Shown here in pieces: positions 44,181-53,215 of a stretch of DNA of 64,000 nt. Origin of the DNA: JAWXBM01 sp034440115 (GTDB lineage: Bacteria > Pseudomonadota > Gammaproteobacteria > Xanthomonadales > SZUA-36); the NCBI GenBank assembly GCA_034440115.1, contig JAWXBM010000080.1, positions 5,824 to 69,823 on the forward strand, given 5' to 3'. Under the pieces are notes generated by a model. That model was not told the DNA's origin and searched no databases. It was given only the letters and a program-made list of their open reading frames with translations. The position numbers were made by a program, and so were the translations under genes. Within the stretch, counting starts at the first letter, position 1; each line of letters opens with the position of its first letter.

Positions 44181-44990
44181 GATTGCCTGCTGATCACTCG
44201 GCCGCGGGCTGAAGCCGAAGAGTTGGCTGAACGGCTTAACGATCTGGATCTGAATATTGTCATTCAGCCAGCTCATGAATTTGCCGCAGTTGCGTTAAGC
44301 GGCAACGTTCTCGGTGCATTCCAACAGGCGCTGAGTGACGGACTGAGTGACGGACTGAGTGACGGACTGAGTGACGGACTGAGCGCTGAACTGAGCGCCG
44401 TACCGGCGCCTTTATTGATCTTTACCAGCACCCGCGCAGTGCATTTTGCATTGCAGCAACTGACGCGAGAGCAATTGACAGCTTGCCAGCTGGCAGCCAT
44501 AGGGCCGGCCACGACTGCGGCATTGCAGCAAGCAGGGTTGGATGCAGTCATTCAGCCACATGATGGCTATACCTCGGAAGATTTGTTGCGCAAATTCGAT
44601 CAAGCCTCAATCCAGCCGCGGCAAGCTTGGGTGGTGGCTGCTGAAGGTGGGCGAGCAGCGTTGCTGCGCGGTTTGCAGCAACGGGGTGTAGTTGCCGGAA
44701 GAATGTTGGTCTATGAGAGACGCCCAGCGGCCATTGCGAAGGCAACAGCACGTCAACTGGAACAAAGTTCACAGGTTTTGTCGGTCTGGACCAGTGCCGA
44801 TGCCATGCAGCAACTGGCCAACGGTTTGTCTGCCAACGCCTGGCAGCGCGTGTGCGCGGGTCAATGGCTGGTAATATCCCAACGGCTGGCTGATATCGCG
44901 CCAGATACCGCTGCTTCTGTGCATGTGTCATCTGGTCCAGGTAACGCCGATTTGGCTGTCTCGATTCGGCAACTTTGTCAGAATAAATAA
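44127..44990 (+). CDS. hemD: Uroporphyrinogen-III synthase
   Basis: 287 residues. HemD closes and inverts ring D of hydroxymethylbilane to uroporphyrinogen III. The pattern LLITRPRAEAEELAERL (about residue 18) and IFTSTRAVHFAL, AAIGPATTAAL fit the two-lobed fold. The start chosen (44127) lies just after the hemC stop; an ATG at 44142 is also possible. Within the interlobe region there is an in-frame tandem repeat (LSDGLSDG...), described below, that lengthens the protein slightly relative to the usual 250-270. Confidence 0.87.
   Translation: MPVSAMSESEILGPEIPIDCLLITRPRAEAEELAERLNDLDLNIVIQPAHEFAAVALSGNVLGAFQQALSDGLSDGLSDGLSDGLSAELSAVPAPLLIFTSTRAVHFALQQLTREQLTACQLAAIGPATTAALQQAGLDAVIQPHDGYTSEDLLRKFDQASIQPRQAWVVAAEGGRAALLRGLQQRGVVAGRMLVYERRPAAIAKATARQLEQSSQVLSVWTSADAMQQLANGLSANAWQRVCAGQWLVISQRLADIAPDTAASVHVSSGPGNADLAVSIRQLCQNK
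44331..44402. repeat. 12-bp in-frame tandem repeat inside hemD
   Basis: Four perfect copies of CTGAGTGACGGA plus two degenerate copies. Each adds four residues (LSDG). The encoded LSDG tract sits at about residues 69-84 of HemD. A multiple of three, so gain or loss of copies would keep the frame. Confidence 0.95.
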
Positions 44991-45100
44991 GCCAGCCAGA
45001 AAAAGGAAAATCGGTCCGGGAGTGCAGAGTGGTCCGGTTTTGTTTAGCATTCGGCCCATCGCGCCAGAATCGCCAGCGTTTTTTCAGAGGTAAACAGATA

Positions 45101-46474
45101 GTGAATACTGACGAAATTGAACAGAAACCTGCCGGGTCTGTGGCTGCAGACCAATCGGACCACCGTATAACCGACGAGGCTATAGAAAAAGTGCTGGCTG
45201 ATCCATCACCCGCCAAGCGAAGCGGCGCAGGCCTGTCTGCGCTGGCCCTTCTGCTCGCTACGCTGGCACTGGCAATATCTGCGGCTGGCTGGATGTGGTG
45301 GCAAAGTGAGCAGGCACAGCAGCAGCAAACGGCCCTGTGGCAAACGCAACAGGAGTATTACCAGGATGAGTTGAAGCGACTGGAATCCTCGGTAGCCGCT
45401 TTGAAAGATTCATCCAGTCAACAGTCATCGGCACTGACAGTTGATCTGCAACAACGCTTGCAGACGCTGGAAAGCAGGCAGTCTGCTGACGAGGATTTCC
45501 GCTCCGAAACCTTAGCCTGGAGCCGGGCGGCTCAGGCTGCACTGGAAGACTCGCAATCCCGCCTCAGCGCCATGGATGACAAGCTGCGCAACCTCTCCGC
45601 CCGCAGCGCACAAAGCACTACCGAACTGGAGCTGGAAGAGATCGATTATTTGCTGCGCATGGCGCAGGAGCGGCTGGAGTTGTTTGGCGATACGCGCAGT
45701 GCTGATCGTGCGCTGCAACTGGCCGATCAACAGGTTGTGGCGTTTGCTAACCCCATGTTCATCGCTTTGCGGCGGGAGATTGCTGCAGCGCGTCAGGCGC
45801 TGGCTGCAGCCGATGTGCCCGACATGATTGCGCTGGGGGCGGAATTTGACAAGCTGCAGGACGGCCTGCCCAATCTGGCGTTCGGTAGCTCGAAAGCTGA
45901 ATCCAGCCCGGTCGATGAAAGTGTTGCCGCCGAGTTGCCCTGGTGGCAGCGCTTGAAAAATGCCCTGAGCGGACTGGTTACCGTGCGCCGGTTGAATGAT
46001 GCCGAATGGGCCATGCCGGTTTTGGCAGATCAGTTGGCTCTGCGCCAGCGCGCCTGGTTACAGGTCGAACAGGCCCGCCTGGCGGCATTGAGCCGCGAGC
46101 AGGACCTCTATCAAGAGGCTTTGGCGCAGACACAGACTACCATCGGTCGCTGGTTTGCTGCGGATGACCCTGAGGTCAAACTGAGTTTAAGCAGCCTGCA
46201 GTCTTTGCAGCAGCGCAATGTTGATCCGCCCATGCCGAATATTTCCGGGCCATGGAATACTTTGCGCAGTATTCGTGCTGCGGGTTTGCCAGTTGCCCCT
46301 CAGGCCGCACCTCAGGCCGCAGCAAAAGAGGACTCTGAGCCTGCAACTGAAGTGCCAGCCACTGAAAGTGCGCCGATGGAATCCGCCGAACCCGAACCGG
46401 ATAGCCAGCAGGATGATCCAGCAGGCATTGTAATCCCTGCGGACCGTGAGAATTCTGCGGAAAGCGGCCAATGA
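45101..46474 (+). CDS. hemX: HemX-like membrane protein
   Basis: 457 residues in the order hemC-hemD-hemX-hemY. One N-terminal membrane span (about residues 46-66, ALALLLATLALAISAAGWMWW) after a charged lead, then a long helical, glutamine-rich and coiled-coil periplasmic region. The C-terminus is acidic/proline-rich, with an APQAAPQAAAKE duplication. GTG at 45101 has an AGAGG box; a GTG at 45029 would add 24 residues not resembling HemX. The role in heme formation is not clear for this family. Confidence 0.87.
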   Translation: MNTDEIEQKPAGSVAADQSDHRITDEAIEKVLADPSPAKRSGAGLSALALLLATLALAISAAGWMWWQSEQAQQQQTALWQTQQEYYQDELKRLESSVAALKDSSSQQSSALTVDLQQRLQTLESRQSADEDFRSETLAWSRAAQAALEDSQSRLSAMDDKLRNLSARSAQSTTELELEEIDYLLRMAQERLELFGDTRSADRALQLADQQVVAFANPMFIALRREIAAARQALAAADVPDMIALGAEFDKLQDGLPNLAFGSSKAESSPVDESVAAELPWWQRLKNALSGLVTVRRLNDAEWAMPVLADQLALRQRAWLQVEQARLAALSREQDLYQEALAQTQTTIGRWFAADDPEVKLSLSSLQSLQQRNVDPPMPNISGPWNTLRSIRAAGLPVAPQAAPQAAAKEDSEPATEVPATESAPMESAEPEPDSQQDDPAGIVIPADRENSAESGQ

Positions 46475-47673
46475 AGGCGTTGTTCCTGATTCTGGTCGCC
46501 GTCGCATTGGCCGTGCTGGCAGCGGCTTTGGCGCCAGTGTTCCTGGCCGATCCGGGGCTGGTGCAGATCCGTTTTGGAAACTGGACCTTAGAGATGAGTT
46601 TGCTGGTCTTGCTGTTGGCCATAATGCTGGCCTGGGGTCTGTTCCATATGCTCAGTCGTTTGTGGAAATTGCCGCAAGAAACGGCGCGCAGACTGCGTGA
46701 AGATCGAGCCATGAAACAACTGGAAAAAGGCTTGTTGGCCTTGTCCGAAGGCGACTGGGTGAATGCAGAGCGTGCCTTGCAGAAATCAGAATCCGGCAAA
46801 GGGCCCGGCACGGTACGCTATTTGGCCGCTGCACGAGCGGCTGATGGCCAGGATGCCGGTGAGCGGGCCGAGTATTACCTGGAGCAGGCCGATTCGGGTG
46901 GCCGCAGGAATCATTTCCTGGTGGAACTCACCCGTGGCCGCCTGTTAGTTGAGAACAGTCGCTTTGATGAAGCCATTCCGGTGTTGCAGGCTTTGAATCA
47001 GGGCCGCAAGAAAAACAACAAGGTGCTGAGCTTGCTGGCGCGCTGCTATCGCGAGACCAGCCGCTGGCAGGATTTGCAGGAATTATTGCCGGCCATGCGC
47101 AAGACCGGCCTGATCGATGAGCAGCAGGGGCAGGAGTGGGGTGCCCGTGCGGCGATTGCCGGATTTGAACAATGTGAAAAACTGGCCGATCTGGACGCTG
47201 CCTGGCAGGCCTTACCAAAGCCTCTTCGCTACGATGCCGAAACCGTCACCGTTTATGCTACCCAATCATCCCGCCTCGGCGGGGCAGACACTACCGAAGC
47301 CATCATTCGGGCGGCGTTGAAGAAAGAATGGCATTCGCCATTGCTGATTCCTTACGGCGATCCCAAGGCCAGCGATGCAGCGATACGCATACGGCATTGC
47401 GAGAAATGGCTGCTGGATCATCCCGACGATGCCAACCTGAACCTGGCTTTGGGGCGTTTGTGTGCTCGTGAAGAACTTTGGGGAAAGGGCCGGCAACATA
47501 TGATTCGCAGCCTGGAGATCAAACCCAGCGTGGGCGGTTATGACTCACTGGGCCAGTTGTTGGACCGTCGTGGTGAAATGGACCTGGCCATGGCCTGTTT
47601 TCGCAATGCGCTGCGCATGAGCTTGGGTGAGGCGCCGGTGCCTTTGCCGGCCAGCGTTAATCGCCTGCAGTAA
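46471..47673 (+). CDS. hemY: HemY-like TPR membrane protein
   Basis: 400 residues, last of the hem block. Two N-terminal membrane spans (about residues 3-21 and 41-61) then TPR-like helices (WVNAERALQKSESG, NHFLVELTRGRLLVEN). This is the enterobacterial/pseudomonad type HemY, distinct from the flavoprotein protoporphyrinogen oxidase of the same name. Overlaps hemX by 4 bp (ATGA). Confidence 0.9.
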   Translation: MKALFLILVAVALAVLAAALAPVFLADPGLVQIRFGNWTLEMSLLVLLLAIMLAWGLFHMLSRLWKLPQETARRLREDRAMKQLEKGLLALSEGDWVNAERALQKSESGKGPGTVRYLAAARAADGQDAGERAEYYLEQADSGGRRNHFLVELTRGRLLVENSRFDEAIPVLQALNQGRKKNNKVLSLLARCYRETSRWQDLQELLPAMRKTGLIDEQQGQEWGARAAIAGFEQCEKLADLDAAWQALPKPLRYDAETVTVYATQSSRLGGADTTEAIIRAALKKEWHSPLLIPYGDPKASDAAIRIRHCEKWLLDHPDDANLNLALGRLCAREELWGKGRQHMIRSLEIKPSVGGYDSLGQLLDRRGEMDLAMACFRNALRMSLGEAPVPLPASVNRLQ

Positions 47674-47675
47674 TG

Positions 47676-47805
47676 ATGGCAATGATGGGGTTAATGATGG
47701 GGTCAGAGTAAAGGGACAGAGTAAAAAAGGCTTAACCCGCTGCAATCAGGAATGTTTTACTCTGTCCCTTTACTCTGACCCCATGGCTCTTGACCCCATG
47801 GCTCT
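47676..47805. repeat. Perfect 30-bp inverted repeat of the GGGGTCAGAGTAAA type, with flanking copies
   Basis: The 30-bp left arm 47697-47726 and right arm 47755-47784 are exact reverse complements (starting ATGGGGTCAGAGTAAA), with a 28-bp loop. Small direct repeats (AATGATGG to the left, GACCCCATGGCTCTT twice to the right) surround it. It lies between the convergent hemY and reductase genes, so could serve as a bidirectional terminator. Sequence and form match the hairpin at 35784-35852. Confidence 0.92.
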
Positions 47806-47810
47806 TAATT

Positions 47811-48857
47811 TCAGTGTGGCCGTGCCAGCACGCGCACGGGTACATCCAGGCCGAACTCAAATGAATCGTAATACAGGCGATCCACGTCCAGACCTTGCTT
47901 GAGAAAGGCGCTGCGCGCCGCATCGATCATGGCTGGCGGGCCACTCATGTAGACATCAAAGGCAGACAGGTCGGGATGATCGGCCACCACAGCCTGATGA
48001 ACCAGGCCGGCAAAGTAGCCGTCTGGTGAATGATCTTCTTCAGACACGGCTTGTTGATAATGAATATGTGGGTATTGCTTCGCCCATTGTTGCGGCAATG
48101 CATCGAGGTAGAGTTCTTCGCTTTGGCGCGCACCCCAGTACAAATGAATTTCGCGCCTGTCACCCTGTTCCAGCAGGTTTTCGATCATCGATTTCAGTGG
48201 AGCAAATCCGGTACCGCCACCCACCATGATCATAGGGCGTTCAGGCTGATCATTGCGCACGAAGAAATTTCCCAACGGCCCTTCAAAGCGAATGATGTCC
48301 AACTCTTGAAGTGTGTCAAATACATAGCCGGTGAAATCACCACCTTCAACGTGGCGGATGTGCAGTTCAATTTCATCTTCCAGTGAGGGACAACTGGCGA
48401 TGGAAAAAGCCCGACGCTTGCCGCCTTTCAACAGCACATCAACATATTGTCCGGCCAGAAATTGCAGGCGCTGATTCTTGGGCAATTTCAGGCGCAAACG
48501 GACGACACTGGGTGACAGCTGGGATTTCTCCGCCACCCGCGCGGGTAGCATGCGGATTTCAATATCGCGTACCGCCTCGATTTCACGTACCTGGATGATC
48601 AAGTCTTCCAAGGGCTCGGCCTGGCACATCAGTGCATTACTCGCGGCGTAATCGGTTCGCTCAAGGGCCAGTGGCGGGTGAAAGGGGTAATGCACTTCGC
48701 CCTGCAGGACTTTGCCTTTGCAACTGCCACAAGTGCCGTTTTTGCAGGAATAAGGCAACATGACGCCCTGACGCAGAGCTGCTGTTAGTATGGCTTCGCC
48801 TTCCTGCACCAGGAAACTGCGTTCACCGTCCGCCAGAGTGATTTTGAATTGCTTCAC
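47811..48857 (-). CDS. 2Fe-2S ferredoxin/flavin reductase (CDP-6-deoxy-delta-3,4-glucoseen reductase-like)
   Basis: 348 residues: an N-terminal plant-type 2Fe-2S domain with cysteines in PYSCKNGTCGSCKGKV and SNALMCQ, then a ferredoxin-NADP reductase-type FAD domain (RAFSIAS) and NAD domain (VGGGTGFAPLKSMIEN). Such proteins are annotated after the ascD-type CDP-glucoseen reductase but are widespread one-electron reductases; no dideoxysugar genes are nearby. GTG at 48857 begins VKQFKITL, the real start of the ferredoxin domain; the long frame upstream is not related. Confidence 0.87.
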   Translation of the reverse strand: MKQFKITLADGERSFLVQEGEAILTAALRQGVMLPYSCKNGTCGSCKGKVLQGEVHYPFHPPLALERTDYAASNALMCQAEPLEDLIIQVREIEAVRDIEIRMLPARVAEKSQLSPSVVRLRLKLPKNQRLQFLAGQYVDVLLKGGKRRAFSIASCPSLEDEIELHIRHVEGGDFTGYVFDTLQELDIIRFEGPLGNFFVRNDQPERPMIMVGGGTGFAPLKSMIENLLEQGDRREIHLYWGARQSEELYLDALPQQWAKQYPHIHYQQAVSEEDHSPDGYFAGLVHQAVVADHPDLSAFDVYMSGPPAMIDAARSAFLKQGLDVDRLYYDSFEFGLDVPVRVLARPH

Positions 48858-49121
48858 TTGTGTCCCCGCAAAACGGCTATTGTCGCCGATAGTCGGGCTG
48901 AATTGAAAATCAGGGGTTTGATGGACAGCAAAATGCACAGGCCAAAGGGCTGATGGAAAGGAAAGCGCCAGGTTCAGCGCACGCCCCTGCTGTGCTAGGC
49001 TTGCCCGTTGCGAAGTCGCTGAACAGGCTAGTCCAACAGGAAAACCGCCAGCAATGACCGCTTTGATTGTGCCCACTGATGCCGCTGCACCCCGTGCTCG
49101 CTTGGCACGCACCTGGGGCTT

Positions 49122-49883
49122 ATGAACTCGCTGCGAATACTTTACCGGCTGCCAGTATTGCTGTTGCATTTGCTGCTGGCCTTGCCCATAACCTTGCTCG
49201 CTTCAGTTCCTCCCTTGCCACGCATTCGCATGGGCGACCGTGGTCTTGACGTGATCATGGAATCCTGGTGGACCGCCACAGCCTGCCGCCTTTTCGGGTT
49301 ACGCATCACCGTCACGGGCCAGGTAGAAGACTCGGCCAGCCTGGTCGTGGCGAACCATATTTCCTGGCTGGATATACCCTTGTTGTACAGTATTGCACCC
49401 ATGGGGTTTGTGTCGAAGGCAGAGGTTGATAACTGGCCGGTGCTGGGATTTATAGCCCGCTTCGGCAATTCCCTGTTCCATGACCGTGGCAACCATGATT
49501 CAGCCCGCAATGTGCTCAGCGCCATGATTGAGCGCTTGCAGCAAGGTAAGCGGGTGACGATTTTCCCCGAAGGCGGCATATTGCCCGGTGAGGACATCAA
49601 ACCATTCCACGCTCGCATGTTTGCCGCAGCGGTGGAAAGCGGTACGCAGGTGCAGCCCATGATGCTGCGCTATGTTAAAGATGGTCGACACTACGCTGAT
49701 ATCCGCTTCAAGCCAAAGGAACATTTCCCGGCCAATTTTATGCGTCTGTTGACCCAGCCCTCTCGTGAAGCCGAAGTGGCCATCCTTGAGCCCATCGCTG
49801 CCAAAGACCAGCCCCGCAAGGATTTGGCCAAGGCAGCCCAGGCGGCAATAACAGAAGCCTATGATGAAGGTGTATTGCCGTGA
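49122..49883 (+). CDS. plsC: 1-acyl-sn-glycerol-3-phosphate acyltransferase
   Basis: 253 residues. The catalytic HX4D box is NHISWLD (about residues 78-84) and the glycerophosphate-binding motif is FPEGGI (about 148). An N-terminal hydrophobic segment precedes. Acylates lysophosphatidic acid or a related acceptor at the membrane. Overlaps the downstream hydrolase by 4 bp. The 264 bp before it carry a 23-codon ATG frame (49054) that overlaps the start by ATGA; it may be a leader but I cannot support it as a gene. Confidence 0.88.
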   Translation: MNSLRILYRLPVLLLHLLLALPITLLASVPPLPRIRMGDRGLDVIMESWWTATACRLFGLRITVTGQVEDSASLVVANHISWLDIPLLYSIAPMGFVSKAEVDNWPVLGFIARFGNSLFHDRGNHDSARNVLSAMIERLQQGKRVTIFPEGGILPGEDIKPFHARMFAAAVESGTQVQPMMLRYVKDGRHYADIRFKPKEHFPANFMRLLTQPSREAEVAILEPIAAKDQPRKDLAKAAQAAITEAYDEGVLP

Positions 49884-50893
49884 GGCAGCGGGTTGAGGGC
49901 TTTGTTCCGCCTTTCGGTTTGCGCAGCCGCCACACGCAGTCGTTGATCAGCAGCAGCCCCCTGCGCCGCCGTGTTGTATGGCGACGATCCGAAGCTTTGC
50001 GCGCCGCCCAACAAAAGCTGCTGCTGGATGGCGGTGATGATGTGCGGCTGGAAGGTTATCTTTCGGCTCAGCCGCAAGCTGCCAGCAAAGGCCTGGTGGT
50101 CTTGTTGCACGGCTGGGAAGGCAGCGTAAATTCCAACTACATCCTGTCCAATGGTGCGCGGCTGTTTGCGGCGGGTTTCGATGTTTTCCGGCTCAATTTT
50201 CGCGATCACGGCGATACCCAACACCTCAACCCCGGCATGTTTCATTCCAATCGCCTGGAGGAAGTGGTCAATGCGCTGGCTGACCTGCAAACCCAACGGC
50301 AAGCCACAGCCTGGATGCTGGCAGGTTATTCGCTGGGCGGCAATTTTGCCTTGCGTGTGGCTTTGCAGGCAGGGACTGCCGGCCTCGATCTGCGCCAGGT
50401 GGTCAGTGTCTGCCCGGTGATTGATCCAGCCAAAGCGCTGCAAGCCATGGAAGACGGTAACTGGTTTTACGAGCGCTATTTCGAGCGCAAATGGAGCCGT
50501 TCCCTTGCCATCAAGCGGCAGTGCTTTCCCGAGCTGTATGGACATGATGACTGGTCGCAGCTCCGCAGCCTGCGTGATCGGACGCATTATTTGGCCACGC
50601 GTTATGCCGGATTCGAGAATTCTGAAGCCTATTACGATGGCTATTCCATAGCGGTAAATCGGCTGGCAGCATTGAAAGTACCCGCCACCATACTTACTTC
50701 TGCTGATGATCCGGTGGTGCCGGTAGATGATTTCAATGGCCTGCCGGACATTCCCGAACTCGAAATCCTGGTCAGCGCTTATGGCGGCCATTGCGGATTT
50801 CTCAAGAACTGGAAACTCGAAAGCATGGCTGAAGACCTGATACTGCAACGGGCGCAGAGCATTTCGCAGGCACAAATCCAACCGTTGCAGTGA
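49880..50893 (+). CDS. YheT-like alpha/beta hydrolase
   Basis: 337 residues, AB-hydrolase-4 family. Nucleophile GYSLGGNFALRVA (about residues 150-162), Asp in DDPVVPVDD (about 275) and His in YGGHCGF (about 301) form the triad. LHGWEGSVNSNYI is typical of the family. GTG start overlaps the plsC stop. Function unknown; association with an acyltransferase hints at lipid or ester metabolism. Confidence 0.87.
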   Translation: MRQRVEGFVPPFGLRSRHTQSLISSSPLRRRVVWRRSEALRAAQQKLLLDGGDDVRLEGYLSAQPQAASKGLVVLLHGWEGSVNSNYILSNGARLFAAGFDVFRLNFRDHGDTQHLNPGMFHSNRLEEVVNALADLQTQRQATAWMLAGYSLGGNFALRVALQAGTAGLDLRQVVSVCPVIDPAKALQAMEDGNWFYERYFERKWSRSLAIKRQCFPELYGHDDWSQLRSLRDRTHYLATRYAGFENSEAYYDGYSIAVNRLAALKVPATILTSADDPVVPVDDFNGLPDIPELEILVSAYGGHCGFLKNWKLESMAEDLILQRAQSISQAQIQPLQ

Positions 50894-50976
50894 CGCAGTG
50901 CCGAGTCTACATGCCCAGACTCTGCGCCAAGCCCCCAATGCCGAGAAATTTGGCTGGGCAAGGTAGAATAAACACC

Positions 50977-51056
50977 TGATTGAAGAAGCCAATGATAGAA
51001 AAAGCTGGTGATTGAAGAAGACCATGATTGAAAAAGACCATGATTGAAGAAGCTCG
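50977..51056. repeat. 16-bp tandem repeat, 5 copies, supplying the start codon of the TPR gene
   Basis: Copies of TGATTGAAGAAGACCA-type 16-mers begin at 50977, 50993, 51009, 51025 and 51041. ATG is formed at three copy boundaries (50992, 51024, 51040); only the last is in frame with the downstream gene. Unit length is not a multiple of three, so copy-number change would alter upstream decoy ATGs and spacing. Confidence 0.93.
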
Positions 51057-53160
51057 GCAACACCTGAATAGCGGCAACTATGCGGCTGCTGAAATCCTCT
51101 ACCGCAAAATGTTGGAGGATGAGCCGGAAAATCCGGAGGTGCTCTACATGCTGGCCATCGCCCGCCAGGGCCAGAATGACCTCGACGCACCGCTGGAACT
51201 GCTCGGCAAGGCCATAGGTGTGCAGCCAAAAAATCCGACGCTGCACCACACGCTGGGCATGATCCGCTTGCAGCGACGCGATCTCAACGAAGCCGAGCGC
51301 TCTTTCCACACGGCAGTGGGCATTGATCCAAATTTCGCCGCAGCACAAAACGGCATTGCCACCGTTGAACTGGCCCGCGGCCGCTTCGCCGCTGCCGAGC
51401 AAAGCCTGCGCAAAGCCATGCGCGCTGAACCAGACAATGTGCAGGTGCTGCTCAATATGGGCATTGCCATGCTGGAGCAGAACCGCGGTGCCGCTGCGAT
51501 TTCCTATTTGCAACGTGTCATTGAGCAGCAAGCTGACAACTATTTCGCCCTCTTTCATCTGGGTCGGGCCTTCATGGTTTCCGGCAATCCGGGATTTGCC
51601 GCCGGCGCTTTTGACAAAGCCGCAGAACTGCAGCCCAATTCAGCCGAAGTGGTGATATTGCTGGCGCAAGCGCAAAGCCAGAACCAGCAGCATGAAGAGG
51701 CGGCAAAGAGCTATCGCCGGGCTTTGGATCTCGGGATGGAAAACGTGCAAACGCTGGGTGGTATGGCGCAAGCATTGGCGGCCCAGGGGCGTTATCGTGA
51801 GTCCGAGGGTGCTTATCTGCGCGCCTTACGTTTGGCGTCTGGCGACGAGCAGGAAGAAACTTTGTTGGATTTCGCTGGTGATCTGCTGCAGCAGCAGCGT
51901 TACAACGAAGTGATTCAACGCCTGCAGGTCAGGCTGGACAGTGGCTTGGTTGGGGCCAGCAACACCGCCCGCATGACCCGTTTGTTGGCCGAGGCCCGAC
52001 TGTCTAATGGTGACGCCACTGGCGCCCGTGAACTGCTCAGGCCGTTGTTGGCCAGCGGTGCGCCGGACGATGAGGCCCGTCTGTTGCTGGCTCGCGCGCT
52101 GCGCCAGGCCGGTGAGAAAGAGGCCGCAGCAGCGCAACTGGATCGATTGCTGCAAAGTGAAAATCCGCCGGTTGATGCCATCCTGTTTGCTGCCGGTGAA
52201 CAGCTAGCTGATCGGGATCTTGCCGGTGCTATCGATCGTTTGCGCCAAGTACAACGCCGACATGATCTCAGCCATGCGCAAAGACAGCGCGCGGTCAGCC
52301 TACTGGCCAATGCATTGCACCAGGCGGGTGAATACCAATCGGCCTGGGAGCAATACTCGGGGCTGGATCCGCGAGTAGCAGAAGTGATGACGCTGCAGCA
52401 GGCTAAAGCCTTGTTGCTGGAACAGGAACAGGCTGCTGAAACAGCCATGGACAGAGAAGTGGCTTGGTCCTGGCCGCCACAGCCGGTGGATGACGGCCGG
52501 CCCGAACCGGTATTCCTGCTGGCCTGGCCGGGAGCTGGCCAGGGGCGATTGTTGCAGGCGCTGTCTGCTCACAGCGAAATCGAGGTGGTGCAGGATGAGA
52601 TCAACTCACAAAAAGAGCGACGCTTACTGATCAGCCATCCGCAAGGTCGCGAAGCCCTGAATGCGCTGACTGCGGCACAAATCCAACTGGCGCGGCGTAA
52701 ATACTGGAAAGCTGTTCGGCGTGTGCATGCGCAGGCAGGCGAGCAACTCACCATTGATGCGCTGTGGTTAACCATGGAAGCCCTGCCCACCATTTATCGT
52801 TTGTTTCCACAGGCGCGCATCATTGTGCTGCAAGCCGATCCGCGCGACCTGGCGGTTTCCTGGTTGCAGGCTTCTTACCAGGCTCCCGAAGTCATGGCGC
52901 GGCGTTACATCCAGCAGGCTGAATTGTTACAGCGCTGCCAGGCCGGTGTGCCATTGAAGTACATCGAAATCGAGCGCGGGCGATTGCAAAACAAATCGTC
53001 CAACGCCTTGCGGGATTTGATCAGCGCGCTGGGTCTGGCCTGGGAAGGGCAGGTGGAGGATGCGTTTAATGCATCGGCCATCAGTTTGCCGGAACAAGGT
53101 GTCTGGCAGCACTATGAAAGCTGGTTGCAACCAGTACTTAAAACATTTGTTCAGCAGTAA
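51040..53160 (+). CDS. TPR protein with C-terminal sulfotransferase-like domain
   Basis: 706 residues. Residues 1-430 are a run of about 12 tetratricopeptide repeats (YAAAEILYRKML, NPTLHHTLGMIRLQRRDLNEAERSF, read in pieces). The C-terminal third begins VFLLAWPGAGQGRLLQAL (about 490), resembling a sulfotransferase PAPS loop, and includes PQARIIVLQADPRDLAVSWL, a typical sulfotransferase 3'-phosphate-binding segment. Such TPR-sulfotransferases are widespread in bacteria with unknown acceptors. ATG at 51040 chosen because it begins a normal TPR helix; the in-frame TTG at 51028 is inside the repeat. Confidence 0.85.
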   Translation: MIEEARQHLNSGNYAAAEILYRKMLEDEPENPEVLYMLAIARQGQNDLDAPLELLGKAIGVQPKNPTLHHTLGMIRLQRRDLNEAERSFHTAVGIDPNFAAAQNGIATVELARGRFAAAEQSLRKAMRAEPDNVQVLLNMGIAMLEQNRGAAAISYLQRVIEQQADNYFALFHLGRAFMVSGNPGFAAGAFDKAAELQPNSAEVVILLAQAQSQNQQHEEAAKSYRRALDLGMENVQTLGGMAQALAAQGRYRESEGAYLRALRLASGDEQEETLLDFAGDLLQQQRYNEVIQRLQVRLDSGLVGASNTARMTRLLAEARLSNGDATGARELLRPLLASGAPDDEARLLLARALRQAGEKEAAAAQLDRLLQSENPPVDAILFAAGEQLADRDLAGAIDRLRQVQRRHDLSHAQRQRAVSLLANALHQAGEYQSAWEQYSGLDPRVAEVMTLQQAKALLLEQEQAAETAMDREVAWSWPPQPVDDGRPEPVFLLAWPGAGQGRLLQALSAHSEIEVVQDEINSQKERRLLISHPQGREALNALTAAQIQLARRKYWKAVRRVHAQAGEQLTIDALWLTMEALPTIYRLFPQARIIVLQADPRDLAVSWLQASYQAPEVMARRYIQQAELLQRCQAGVPLKYIEIERGRLQNKSSNALRDLISALGLAWEGQVEDAFNASAISLPEQGVWQHYESWLQPVLKTFVQQ

Positions 53161-53215
53161 AGAGCAGTGAACAGCATAGCCGTGCTGCTTACCTGGAGCC
53201 ATGACTCAGTGCCCG

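Noticed and set aside
49054..49125. 23-codon leader frame overlapping the plsC start by ATGA
   Set aside because: No ribosome-binding site and no recognisable sequence; recorded only as a remark under plsC.
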